From an uncultured Ruminococcus sp. (GTDB lineage Bacteria; Bacillota; Clostridia; Oscillospirales; Ruminococcaceae), in NCBI GenBank assembly GCA_947174085.1, contig CAMWHN010000016.1, forward strand, positions 1 through 17,592: 17,592 nucleotides of DNA. Reading direction: 5' to 3'. This document shows, piece by piece, positions 1 to 7,873 of this stretch. The notes beneath the pieces were generated by a model that saw only the letters and a list, made by a program, of their open reading frames with translations, was not told the origin of the DNA and did no database searches. Positions within the stretch are counted from its first letter, which is position 1. Each line of letters opens with the position of its first letter. A program made the translations under genes and the position numbers.

Positions 1-8
1 TTTCTCAT
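1..8 (-). CDS. Start of a leftward gene cut by the window edge
   Basis: On the minus strand an ATG at 8-6 is preceded, ten bases away, by GGAGG (19-23). This is a convincing ribosome site and start, with only two to three codons inside the window. A possible promoter for it lies at 68-97. The product cannot be named. The gene would be divergent from the prepilin peptidase gene. Confidence 0.4.
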
Positions 9-67
9 GAAAAAATAACCTCCATACCATATTTTTTTATTTATTTTATGTTTATGAAAAATATGTC

Positions 68-97
68 ATAATACATGCTGTCAATTACTTTGTTCAA
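68..97 (-). promoter_or_regulatory. Possible promoter of the leftward edge gene
   Basis: On the minus strand TTGAAC (92-97) and TATTAT (68-73) are separated by 18 bases. They lie upstream of the GGAGG/ATG start at position 8. The match is moderate and the region is AT-rich, so this is tentative. Confidence 0.35.
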
Positions 98-157
98 CAA
101 GATAATTATAAAAGCGAATTTTTCTTAAAACTTCACTTCCAGTTTTTTAATTTATGC

Positions 158-186
158 TTGTAAATGCTGTCGTTTTATGCTATAAT
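158..186 (+). promoter_or_regulatory. Promoter of pilD, extended -10
   Basis: TTGTAA (158-163) and TATAAT (181-186) are separated by exactly 17 bases, and TGC precedes the -10 to give an extended -10 element. Transcription would start near 193, about 27 bases before the PilD start codon. An ATG at 154 in the same frame lies upstream of this start point and so is unlikely to be used. Confidence 0.7.
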
Positions 187-219
187 ATATATATTAACGA
201 TTTAAGGAGGGCATTCACA

Positions 220-1116
220 ATGCTACACAGTGAATTTATGGAACTGCAATTTTACATCATGTTTTACCTCATCGTATTTTTCTATGGGATATGTATTGGC
301 AGTTTTCTGAATGTTGTCATTTTCAGACTACCAAAGGGAGAATCTCTTGTCAAACGGTCTTCGCACTGCATGACTTGCGGTACAAAAATCCGTGCCAGAG
401 ATAATATACCAGTGCTGAGCTGGCTTTTATTAAAAGGCAAATGCCGGAATTGTCATGAACCAATTTCTAAACGCTATCCTATTGTAGAATCTCTGAACTG
501 TATTATTTATTTAATTACGTTCACAGTGCTGGATTTTAATTTGCAAAGTGTAATGTATTGCTTTTTTTTCTCCGCATTAATCTGCATTGCATTTATTGAC
601 TGGGACACAATGGAAATGGACTTGCATTTATTAATTTTCATTGCAATTCTTGCAATTCCAGATATTGTTATTTCTGTTATTTCTCTTGTTTCTGTTGAAA
701 AATTTCAAAAATTACATTATTTTATCACTGAAAATTCAGTGTCGTTGTCTTCTCATCTAATAGGGCTTGTTTGCATTAGTTTGCCGTTTTTCTTAATTGG
801 CGAAATCAGTGTACCAATTATTGAAAAAAAATTCGGTGAACGTTTCCGAGCTATCGAACTTGGTGACACAATACTAATGGCTTGTGGCGGATTATTAATT
901 GGCTGGAAAGCTGTTATTATTTCTGCTTTTCTAGGAATTATTATCGCCGGTGTCTGTGGCATGATTTTAAAAATGCGTGACGGTGATTCCAAATTTGCTT
1001 TTGGTCCTTATCTTGCAATTGGCTTATTTCTAGGAACTCTATTTGGAAATCAAATTTTTGACTGGTATATTGCTTGGATTACATATAATCCTTATGAAAT
1101 CACTTCAATTGCTTGA
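220..1116 (+). CDS. pilD: Type IV prepilin peptidase / N-methyltransferase (PilD family, A24)
   Basis: This integral membrane aspartic protease (298 aa) cleaves the short positively charged leader of prepilins and N-methylates the new first residue. The N-terminal half has a membrane segment (about 12-35) and the cytoplasmic methylase region with both cysteine pairs (C50/C53 and C75/C78) around the family pattern RARDNIPVLSWLLLKGKC. The peptidase half carries the first aspartate motif FIDWD (D127, D129) and the second, ELGD (D216). In the family the second is usually GxGD, so its first glycine is replaced here. The P-D that usually follows the first aspartate also seems absent. The start at 220 is chosen because AAGGAGG lies at 204-210 and because the promoter is at 158-186. 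The substrates are presumably the prepilins of the facing operon. Confidence 0.93.
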   Translation: MLHSEFMELQFYIMFYLIVFFYGICIGSFLNVVIFRLPKGESLVKRSSHCMTCGTKIRARDNIPVLSWLLLKGKCRNCHEPISKRYPIVESLNCIIYLITFTVLDFNLQSVMYCFFFSALICIAFIDWDTMEMDLHLLIFIAILAIPDIVISVISLVSVEKFQKLHYFITENSVSLSSHLIGLVCISLPFFLIGEISVPIIEKKFGERFRAIELGDTILMACGGLLIGWKAVIISAFLGIIIAGVCGMILKMRDGDSKFAFGPYLAIGLFLGTLFGNQIFDWYIAWITYNPYEITSIA

Positions 1117-1127
1117 TTTTTAAAATA

Positions 1128-1180
1128 AATCGGCAGTCGGATTGCAATCTGTTCCGACTGCCGATTATTTTTTTATTTTT
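1128..1180. terminator. Bidirectional terminator between pilD and the pilus operon
   Basis: A perfect 14-bp stem (1128-1141 with 1153-1166) encloses an 11-base loop. A T-rich run follows at 1167-1180 for rightward transcripts, and an A-rich flank at 1121-1129 gives a U-tract for leftward ones. It sits exactly between the convergent stop codons of pilD (1116) and the last pilin gene (1180). Confidence 0.9.
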
Positions 1181-2127
1181 TATGAATTTGTGTTAATATC
1201 TGAACCATAACTATATACAAAATAGTAATTTTCAATTGCATCTGTTGGTACTGTATAATCATTTCTTGTTTGGTTTAATAATGTACCTGCCCAACGTGCA
1301 TTTGTCATAGAAGTATCTAGTTGACGTGCTGTTATATTAGGTGTTGCAATTTGTACAATGCTTAATATATTAGGGTCTGGTGGGTCTAGTGGATTTACGG
1401 GAGGTGGTGCGGCTTTCTCATCAATCACATAATAATTTAAATTTGCTGTAGAACTATTGAAAATATTTCCTAATGCCATAAATGCCGTATTGTAAGACGT
1501 ATGCACAGAGCCATTTACAGCACTTTTTGTTTCTGATTTAATTGTAAATACTGTATTGCTTGCACTGACATTCCTTTGAAAATCTGGTTGGCTTATTAAA
1601 TCGCCCCAAGTGCTTTCATCAAAAGAACCTACTCTAATTTGCAGATTATAATTATCATAATAAGCATTATTAATCGCATTGTTAACTGTTTCTGAAGAAT
1701 TATATGCGACAGAAACACTACCTGTTGTAAAATCTGCATCATAAACATAATTTTTCAATACAGTATTTGTACCGCTGTTATCCAGTTCCAATACATGAAT
1801 CTTGCCAGTTGCAAAAACCGGTGAATTTACATCACAACCACTTTTCAACACGCCTTCATAGTAATTCACAGCATAACTTTGTGCAATTGTTGCAGGGTCT
1901 CTATTACCGTTATATGCGTCCATAAATTCCGCTGGTGTCAAAACACTTTCTAAATAATTAGAAATATTTGTCACTACTGCCTGTTGATTTTCATAATGTT
2001 CTGACTGCACCATGACTTTGGAAGCGGGTAACAATAACTGCATTGCTGCAATTAAAATTATTCCGAAAATCGCCATTACAACGATTAATTCAATCAAAGT
2101 GAAACCCTTTAATTTTTTATCTTTCAC
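1180..2127 (-). CDS. Prepilin, PilW/GspJ-like minor pilin with proline-rich C-terminal part
   Basis: The 315-aa precursor begins with a basic eight-residue leader and the class motif KG|FTLIELIVVMAI. Cleavage is predicted after G8, and Glu is at mature position 5 (E13). A hydrophobic helix spans about 9-33. The rest is predicted beta-rich and rich in Asn, Ser and Thr, then comes a proline-rich stretch (239-253, PPPVNPLDPPDP) and a 62-residue tail. The start is GTG at 2127-2125, supported by AGGAGG at 2135-2140 and by the fit of the leader. It is the last gene of the pilus operon and is followed by the bidirectional terminator. Size and position after the shorter pilin suggest a PilW/GspJ-type tip subunit. 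That subtype is inference, whereas prepilin identity is seen directly. Confidence 0.85.
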   Translation of the reverse strand: MKDKKLKGFTLIELIVVMAIFGIILIAAMQLLLPASKVMVQSEHYENQQAVVTNISNYLESVLTPAEFMDAYNGNRDPATIAQSYAVNYYEGVLKSGCDVNSPVFATGKIHVLELDNSGTNTVLKNYVYDADFTTGSVSVAYNSSETVNNAINNAYYDNYNLQIRVGSFDESTWGDLISQPDFQRNVSASNTVFTIKSETKSAVNGSVHTSYNTAFMALGNIFNSSTANLNYYVIDEKAAPPPVNPLDPPDPNILSIVQIATPNITARQLDTSMTNARWAGTLLNQTRNDYTVPTDAIENYYFVYSYGSDINTNS

Positions 2128-2142
2128 GATTCCGCCTCCTGA

Positions 2143-2529
2143 TTAATTAAACTCATAGTATTGCAGACTTGCATCATCACTTAAGTTAGTATCACAATCT
2201 TTACTGGAAGCGACATCTGCCGCTTTGGTGGAATATCTTTTAGCATTCATAGGAGCATAATCTCCAACTGTGAAAGTTACATCTTGTTCACCATTGGAAA
2301 CAGAGTTTGCATTGCAATAATCATTTAGTTTTGTTGTATCTCTCACACTACCAATTGCAGATTCTGCCTGTGTTTTATTGTTCAAATGATTAGTATTAAT
2401 AAATAGTCTATTTGTGATAGCACCTGTTTTGGCTACAATCACACCTGTGATTGCCAAAATTGCCATTGCTATGATACACTCAATCAGTGTCATACCCTTT
2501 AGCTTTTTGTTTTTTCTTCGTAACTTCAT
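2143..2529 (-). CDS. Small prepilin, PilV/GspI-like minor pilin
   Basis: The 128-aa precursor has a strongly basic leader (MKLRRKNKKLKG) followed by MTLIECIIAMAI. Cleavage is predicted after G12, and the conserved glutamate is at mature position 5 (E17). Methionine at mature position 1 and the pattern MTLIE are frequent in PilV/GspI-type minor pilins. Two cysteines (about C72 and C113) could form a disulfide in the globular part, and a third (C18) lies in the membrane helix. Its ribosome site AAGGAGG (2538-2544) overlaps the stop codon of the large upstream gene, which suggests translational coupling. It could also be a short structural pilin. A major pilin role cannot be excluded, since no other candidate lies in the window. 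Confidence 0.85.
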   Translation of the reverse strand: MKLRRKNKKLKGMTLIECIIAMAILAITGVIVAKTGAITNRLFINTNHLNNKTQAESAIGSVRDTTKLNDYCNANSVSNGEQDVTFTVGDYAPMNAKRYSTKAADVASSKDCDTNLSDDASLQYYEFN

Positions 2530-2542
2530 GAGCTATCCCTCC

Positions 2543-5287
2543 TTAATACATGTTGCCGTAAAGCATTGTGTATTGAACAGATTCTACAACTGGTGTTGGT
2601 GAACCGGGTGGTGTGCCTCCGGGTGGTGTGCCTCCGGGTGGTGTTGAACTTGGGTCTGTGATATAAAGCATACCCCAGTTACCATTACTGCTCAGTTTAA
2701 TTTGACCTGCAATTAATTGTCCAATCAAACCAACTGCTTTTGTACCAGTTACATTAATAGAACGATTCACACCATAGTTTACAACTTCACCTGTAGGCAA
2801 TTTATACTCAATTGTTTTATTACAATCTGTTGCCTGACCAGACTCATAAACAAGCTTTGGCGCTCTGATAAGACCAACCACAAGACCATTTTCAGGTACA
2901 CTTAATGTAGCATTCTCATCAGAATAAATTACCACATTTGGATATTTTGCGCTAACAACTGTTTGATTTTGTTCAATCTGCACATCGTTTTGTAAACTTC
3001 CCATGATACCTTTCATATTATCTGTATAATTCCAACCGCCTACACCTTTGAATAAATCAAGATAGTCTGTTGTAATAATAGAAGTACCTTGACCAGATGC
3101 ACCAAGTGTTAAAGTACCTGCGATAAACAAAGTTACATTATGCAAATCATTTACAATAATGCTTGCACCAGTGTTACCACTAAATGTAACGTTATCAAGT
3201 ATCACTGTAAGATTTCCTGAAGTACTATCAATATAAACATTTTTGTCAAAAGAACCATTCAAAACACAGTTTGTTGTTACAGTGTAATAACCTTTCTTAT
3301 TCCCCATTGCATCTGGTGGGTCAAGTTCTTCTATGCTATATTTTGTGCCAGTAATTGGATGTGTCAAAGTTCCATTAGAATATACTGGGACTTTATACTG
3401 ACCATCATAAATAGATGCATCTAAATTATTCACACTGATAGGATACATTGCCTCATAATTAGAAGCCTGTGGATTTTCAATCTTGCTATTACCAGTTACA
3501 GGGTCAGGCTGATTCAGTTTTGTTCTTGTATAATTACTTGGATAAATATCTTTGCCATATACACTGCTTAAATCATAACCAGAAGATGTAGTTTCTGTTT
3601 TTGCAGTTGCATCACTAGTATAAGTTTTAAGGTCATTATATAACTCACTAACAGAAGAAGCATAGGCATCAAAAGAAGGATTGCTCGTTGTGTCACTTGC
3701 CTCCCAACTAAGAAGTACTGTATTCTGATCTACACTCTGAGGAGTTTGTAGAACACCATCAATTGCTCTATTAATGGTATAACCAGCTCGCAACGAACCA
3801 CCTGCATGATTTATTTCAAAATCCTGCTTTGCATTACCCTCCTGCATATTAATATCTGTATACCATGTTTGGATAATGCGGTCGCCTTTAGAAGTCAAAG
3901 AACTAACATCAATTGTCACTGGAGTCAGCGAAGCACCTGTAGCAGAATCTTTAAATGTGCCACTACTGGAAACAGCTTGAACAGAGTCTGCAATCACAGT
4001 ACCACCAACAACATTTGTTGCAATCACATTTTTAGCTTTCAGAGTTCCTGTTACTGTTAATGTACCGTTTACAACTACGTCACCTGTTACTATCAAATTA
4101 GAAACAGTTAAATCTTCATTAATTTGTATATTACCATCTACAATTAAGCCGTTATTATCTTCTACTTTCAATGAACCCATAGAATAAATATTGCCATATT
4201 CTGTATTATAGCCCTCATCACGTGTAAATGTAGCACCTGACCATTTATAAAGTCTTGTAGAAGCACCTGATGATTTAATAACAGATTCCACGCCCTCGTC
4301 CATCAAATACAGGTCGCCATACATTTCATAACCATTTTCACCAATTTCCATAGAACCACAATAAAGATTTACTGCATGATTAGGTTCACCAAATGTAAAT
4401 TTACTACCAGGAACGGAAAATTTTCCCTCTACATAGATATAAGGTGTATTTTCGTAGGTAGCCCCCCCTGTTGTAGTGTCAGCTGTATAGCCCGCAAATG
4501 ATGTTTGAATATTACTATTTTGTGCAGAAAAATCTCCTCTGACTACCATGAAGTCATCAGGTTTTGTGAAATGCATAATAAACTGTGTAGGTGAATGCAA
4601 ATTACCATTTACATAGAATGGCGCATCAATGGTAATATCACCACCAGCGGACATATGGTAATCATATCCAGTAACACCAATACCAAGATATGTACCACCA
4701 GTTGTATAACCATGTGTTGCAATTTCAGTACCGCCTGTATCTCCCAAGCTGACGAACGCACCACCGTCACCACCAGTATTTATAACAGGAGGTACAGAAG
4801 TACTTGAAATTCTTTTCAAACCAATAAAAGTTTCATAAGTAGCTTCCGCATTTGTCGTATCACTATCTACTGTAACTGAAAGTCTGTATACATCTAATTC
4901 CTGCCATCCTCCTGCTGATGCATCATAAATAGAACGGTGTTCACCAGTATTGAGAACTGTAACAGGATAGTTTTCGACAGAGCCAGAACCATCATCAATT
5001 TGTACATCGATAACATCAGTATCACCTGCTGTGTCCAGCCAAGCAATATCATTACGAATAAAATCACTAGTAACATCTGCTTCAATCTGTCTTGTAACAG
5101 CTTCCATAACAGCTTTTGCCGTATATTCTGCTTGTTCCTGCTGATAATTGGTATAGGCACGCTTGCTCGCAGTAGAAGCTAATGCAAGCGTTGCCACCAG
5201 AAATACAATCAGCACCATCATAACAGAAACGACTGTGAATAAAACCGTACCTTTTAATTTTTTAGGAATTGCTTTTTTCTTCATCAT
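2543..5287 (-). CDS. Very large PilX/GspK-like minor pilin with beta-solenoid-like body, candidate pilus tip adhesin
   Basis: The protein is about 914 aa from the ATG at 5287. It begins with a pilin-type leader (KKLKG, cleavage predicted after G13) and a hydrophobic helix (about 14-38). Mature position 5 is not Glu, a known trait of the GspK/PilX class that caps the pilus tip. The body is rich in short beta repeats. One run (about 365-437) has regular turns such as VDGNIQINEDLTVSNLIVTG, resembling a bactofilin or other right-handed beta-solenoid. A second such region lies at about 670-800. Near the C-terminus a TPPGG repeat (about 882-895) precedes a 15-residue tail. The typical size for GspK/PilX is 200-350 aa, so this one is exceptional. 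An in-frame GTG at 5296 overlaps the ribosome site (AAAGG, 5296-5300), so the ATG pair at 5287/5284 is preferred. Function as an adhesin is inference. Confidence 0.75.
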   Translation of the reverse strand: MMKKKAIPKKLKGTVLFTVVSVMMVLIVFLVATLALASTASKRAYTNYQQEQAEYTAKAVMEAVTRQIEADVTSDFIRNDIAWLDTAGDTDVIDVQIDDGSGSVENYPVTVLNTGEHRSIYDASAGGWQELDVYRLSVTVDSDTTNAEATYETFIGLKRISSTSVPPVINTGGDGGAFVSLGDTGGTEIATHGYTTGGTYLGIGVTGYDYHMSAGGDITIDAPFYVNGNLHSPTQFIMHFTKPDDFMVVRGDFSAQNSNIQTSFAGYTADTTTGGATYENTPYIYVEGKFSVPGSKFTFGEPNHAVNLYCGSMEIGENGYEMYGDLYLMDEGVESVIKSSGASTRLYKWSGATFTRDEGYNTEYGNIYSMGSLKVEDNNGLIVDGNIQINEDLTVSNLIVTGDVVVNGTLTVTGTLKAKNVIATNVVGGTVIADSVQAVSSSGTFKDSATGASLTPVTIDVSSLTSKGDRIIQTWYTDINMQEGNAKQDFEINHAGGSLRAGYTINRAIDGVLQTPQSVDQNTVLLSWEASDTTSNPSFDAYASSVSELYNDLKTYTSDATAKTETTSSGYDLSSVYGKDIYPSNYTRTKLNQPDPVTGNSKIENPQASNYEAMYPISVNNLDASIYDGQYKVPVYSNGTLTHPITGTKYSIEELDPPDAMGNKKGYYTVTTNCVLNGSFDKNVYIDSTSGNLTVILDNVTFSGNTGASIIVNDLHNVTLFIAGTLTLGASGQGTSIITTDYLDLFKGVGGWNYTDNMKGIMGSLQNDVQIEQNQTVVSAKYPNVVIYSDENATLSVPENGLVVGLIRAPKLVYESGQATDCNKTIEYKLPTGEVVNYGVNRSINVTGTKAVGLIGQLIAGQIKLSSNGNWGMLYITDPSSTPPGGTPPGGTPPGSPTPVVESVQYTMLYGNMY
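2604..2648 (-). repeat. 15-bp tandem repeat encoding TPPGG
   Basis: Two perfect copies and a partial third of a 15-base unit (plus-strand CCGGGTGGTGTGCCT) lie at 2604-2618, 2619-2633 and 2634-2644. They encode the Thr-Pro-Pro-Gly-Gly linker of the giant minor pilin. The stretch is much richer in G+C than its surroundings. Being a multiple of three, changes in copy number would alter linker length without breaking the frame. Confidence 0.9.
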
Positions 5288-5345
5288 CACAACCACCTTT
5301 CTGATGAAGCGTTTCTTGTTGTCTCTCGTCTCAAATTACTCAATT

Positions 5346-6164
5346 TTAAAAATTCGGCTTATCAATTGGCTTTGCATTATAGAATGTCAATTTTAATGTC
5401 ATGTCAGATTTGCCGTCACCATCATCAGTCACTTCTCTAGGTGTAACTGTCACATTGCCTTCTTCGTCAGTTGTTTCGACATTTTCAATACGAGTTTGCC
5501 CTGCACCGAATTTATAATCTGTAATAAAAACAGAAGTTACACGGACTGCATTTTCATCTTCAATTATTTTATCCAGAAACAGCATTAAATTATCTCTTGT
5601 GCCTTTTACATTAAGATCAATCGTATTTGCCATAACTTCCGCAGTTTCTTTTTCTTTCAGATAATTGCTTTGTTTCAGCAAATCAGAAACTTGCTGTGCA
5701 TAATTGCCAGTAATATCCGCACTTTCTAACAAAGAATATGTCAAGACATCAGGTTCATAGCAATAATAATCCAAATTTTTAACCTCAATACCATTAATTG
5801 TGAAAGAAGAAACTTCTAATTCACTTTCATCAATCACAGGCTGAATATACTGGTCAAGAATATAATTTGCTTTTAAATTATCAAACGTATCATTGACAGG
5901 TTCAAATGCTTCATTGACGAATAATTCAGCAACTTTTTCAGCAGAATCTGCTTCTTCTTTGATAGCTTTTTGAAGAACAGGGATTTGATTTAATTTTTCT
6001 TCAATCCCTTCCCATTCTATTCTAGTAGCCTCACAAGTATCTCTATCAGATACAAGTGCATTATATTTTGGACGAATCAAGCCAAAAAAGCCGGCTGCCA
6101 GAATAATAATTGCTGTGATAATGACAAGAATCATCTTGTCTCTATAACTCATTTCACGCATCAT
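5346..6164 (-). CDS. pilO: PilO-like pilus alignment-complex protein
   Basis: The 272-aa protein has a short cytoplasmic N-terminus, one membrane helix (about 11-30), a predicted coiled-coil stretch rich in Glu/Lys/Ala (about 35-85) and a mixed alpha/beta extracytoplasmic domain. This is the architecture of PilO, which pairs with PilN and links the cytoplasmic PilM ring to the envelope part of the machine. Primary sequence conservation in PilO is weak, so the call rests on topology, length and position directly after the PilM-PilN fusion. The start at 6164 is chosen because AAGGAGG (6176-6182) precedes it by 11 bases. That ribosome site overlaps the stop codon of the fusion gene, suggesting coupled translation. 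The 49-base gap to the next gene shows no clear structure. Confidence 0.75.
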   Translation of the reverse strand: MMREMSYRDKMILVIITAIIILAAGFFGLIRPKYNALVSDRDTCEATRIEWEGIEEKLNQIPVLQKAIKEEADSAEKVAELFVNEAFEPVNDTFDNLKANYILDQYIQPVIDESELEVSSFTINGIEVKNLDYYCYEPDVLTYSLLESADITGNYAQQVSDLLKQSNYLKEKETAEVMANTIDLNVKGTRDNLMLFLDKIIEDENAVRVTSVFITDYKFGAGQTRIENVETTDEEGNVTVTPREVTDDGDGKSDMTLKLTFYNAKPIDKPNF

Positions 6165-6180
6165 AATTCAAAAACCCTCC

Positions 6181-7845
6181 TTATTCTGCTGCTGTATCTG
6201 CATCACCAGCAGGTTCTTCTTCTGCAACAGTTTCTTCTATGATTTCAGGTAATTCACTTGGCAACATTGTAATTGTCAAATTGAAAGAAATTATTTTCTT
6301 TTCGTCAGAAGGGGTGTCTGGATTAGCAGATGCTGTTACATTGTAACTATTATATTCTATATTAGAGAATAAACGGCTGTCTTTGTCTGCTGCTTCTTCA
6401 CCGTAGGTTTCATAGAGATACTGTACAAGATTAGACGGATATTTCTGTGTAAAATCTCCGGTTGTCTGAATCGTCACAGGTACAGTCAAAACACCTTCGT
6501 CATAATTGATAGAGAATGTCGGACTTTCGCTTGTATCATCAGTCTGATTCATGACAGTTTCCATTGCTTCATCAATTGCATCATAAACAACTGTATTCAC
6601 AATAGGCTGCGTTTTATAAGCATCACTTGCACTATTAATATTCAGTGAATAATTATGTACATCTTCTTTCATTACTTGCAAATCTTCATATTGCTGAAGT
6701 TGTGCAGCAGTATCAGGAGAATCCAGTTTGTCACGATATTGGGCAGTTTCATTTTTATATTTTGTATCCATAGCAGAAAGAACGCCAAATACAGCACCAA
6801 CGATAATAACACTTAAACCAATACCCACACCGGCAATCACACCAAAAGAGCCATTGTCCTGTACTCTACCAGCAACACCCTGTATTGCAATATCTGTTTC
6901 AAGCAGATTAATATATTCTGTTAATTTATCACGCTTAAACATTGCGCCAATGGCATTGGCATAAATAGAAAATTCAAGATTTTGATTGCCATGAATCTGA
7001 GGCGGTGCAACTAATTTACTTGCTGTGATTTCATCACGTTTCAGAGTATCTTCTAAACGCTTGTATAAATCCGGTGATGCATTAATATCACCATAGAATA
7101 TGACATTATAAATTTCTTCAGAGCCACGGATTCTAGCAAACTGCAACATACGGCTAATATTTTCGTTGATAGCCTCATAAACATAATCATCTGGATTGTC
7201 ATAGTCTTCTGGATCGATAGATGTAAAACGTGAGAATGACAATTCACTTTTTTCATATAGGTTCAAGCTAATAAAATTCGTATTAATCTGTACAGCAAGC
7301 AATGGCATTTTTGCTTTATTTTTGGAATCTGCAAGCAATAATTTTGTGATCGCATTACAGCCAATCATAACAGATTTTAACGTAACGCCAAGCATATGGA
7401 AAATACTCTTATACTTGTCAATTACTTCACGAGGACATGCAGTTGCAAGAACTCTCTGCATTTTTTCGTGATTCATGTCTTCTTCTGGTTCGCCTACAAT
7501 GGTATAACCCACAGAATAAGAATCATCAATATTAATTTGATTTTTCAATTCTGCACGAACGCTTTTTAAAAATTCAGTTTCTTTTGGATTTGGAGGAATC
7601 ATTAATTCCTTGAAAACAGTCTGATTAGAAGAAATTGAAATAATTGCTTCTTTGTCAGCAATTCCAGTTTTCTTAAATATCTGGCTGATGTTACCAGCCA
7701 CACGGTTTGGGTCATTGACATACCCATTCACAATCAAAGCTTCGTCAAGCTCAATTTCCGCTGCATTGACGACTCTAATCTTACCGTTGCTCTCCGTACC
7801 TTTTATAATACGAATACTTCTGTCAGTAATATCAAATGAAAGCAT
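6181..7845 (-). CDS. pilM: PilM-PilN fusion protein (type IV pilus alignment complex)
   Basis: The 554-aa protein joins two pilus proteins that are usually separate. Residues 1-305 have the length and pattern of the actin-like PilM family (LSFDITDRSIRIIKG at the N-terminus, YANAIGAMF at 295-303). Then comes INLLE (312-316), the counterpart of the INLLP peptide at the N-terminus of PilN that binds PilM. It is followed by a membrane helix (334-357), a heptad-like stretch (about 365-400) and an extracytoplasmic domain (about 410-530) as in PilN. The tail is acidic. A PilMN fusion is also known from Clostridioides difficile, as I recall. The usual nucleotide-binding signatures look degraded: QINTN at 186-190 where DIG is expected, and YGDI at 251-254 where a glycine-rich turn is expected. 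The start ATG at 7845 has GAGGTGG at 7854-7860. Confidence 0.85.
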   Translation of the reverse strand: MLSFDITDRSIRIIKGTESNGKIRVVNAAEIELDEALIVNGYVNDPNRVAGNISQIFKKTGIADKEAIISISSNQTVFKELMIPPNPKETEFLKSVRAELKNQINIDDSYSVGYTIVGEPEEDMNHEKMQRVLATACPREVIDKYKSIFHMLGVTLKSVMIGCNAITKLLLADSKNKAKMPLLAVQINTNFISLNLYEKSELSFSRFTSIDPEDYDNPDDYVYEAINENISRMLQFARIRGSEEIYNVIFYGDINASPDLYKRLEDTLKRDEITASKLVAPPQIHGNQNLEFSIYANAIGAMFKRDKLTEYINLLETDIAIQGVAGRVQDNGSFGVIAGVGIGLSVIIVGAVFGVLSAMDTKYKNETAQYRDKLDSPDTAAQLQQYEDLQVMKEDVHNYSLNINSASDAYKTQPIVNTVVYDAIDEAMETVMNQTDDTSESPTFSINYDEGVLTVPVTIQTTGDFTQKYPSNLVQYLYETYGEEAADKDSRLFSNIEYNSYNVTASANPDTPSDEKKIISFNLTITMLPSELPEIIEETVAEEEPAGDADTAAE

Positions 7846-7873
7846 TTATTTTTCCACCTCTCTAGTTATTAAA

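Noticed and set aside
154..219. Longer PilD start at ATG 154
   Set aside because: It lies upstream of the predicted transcript start (about 193) and has no ribosome site, whereas ATG 220 has AAGGAGG and fits the family N-terminus.
4894..5160. 88-codon leftward ORF inside the giant minor pilin gene
   Set aside because: It is a frame shadow on the same strand as the large gene, with no ribosome site or domain.
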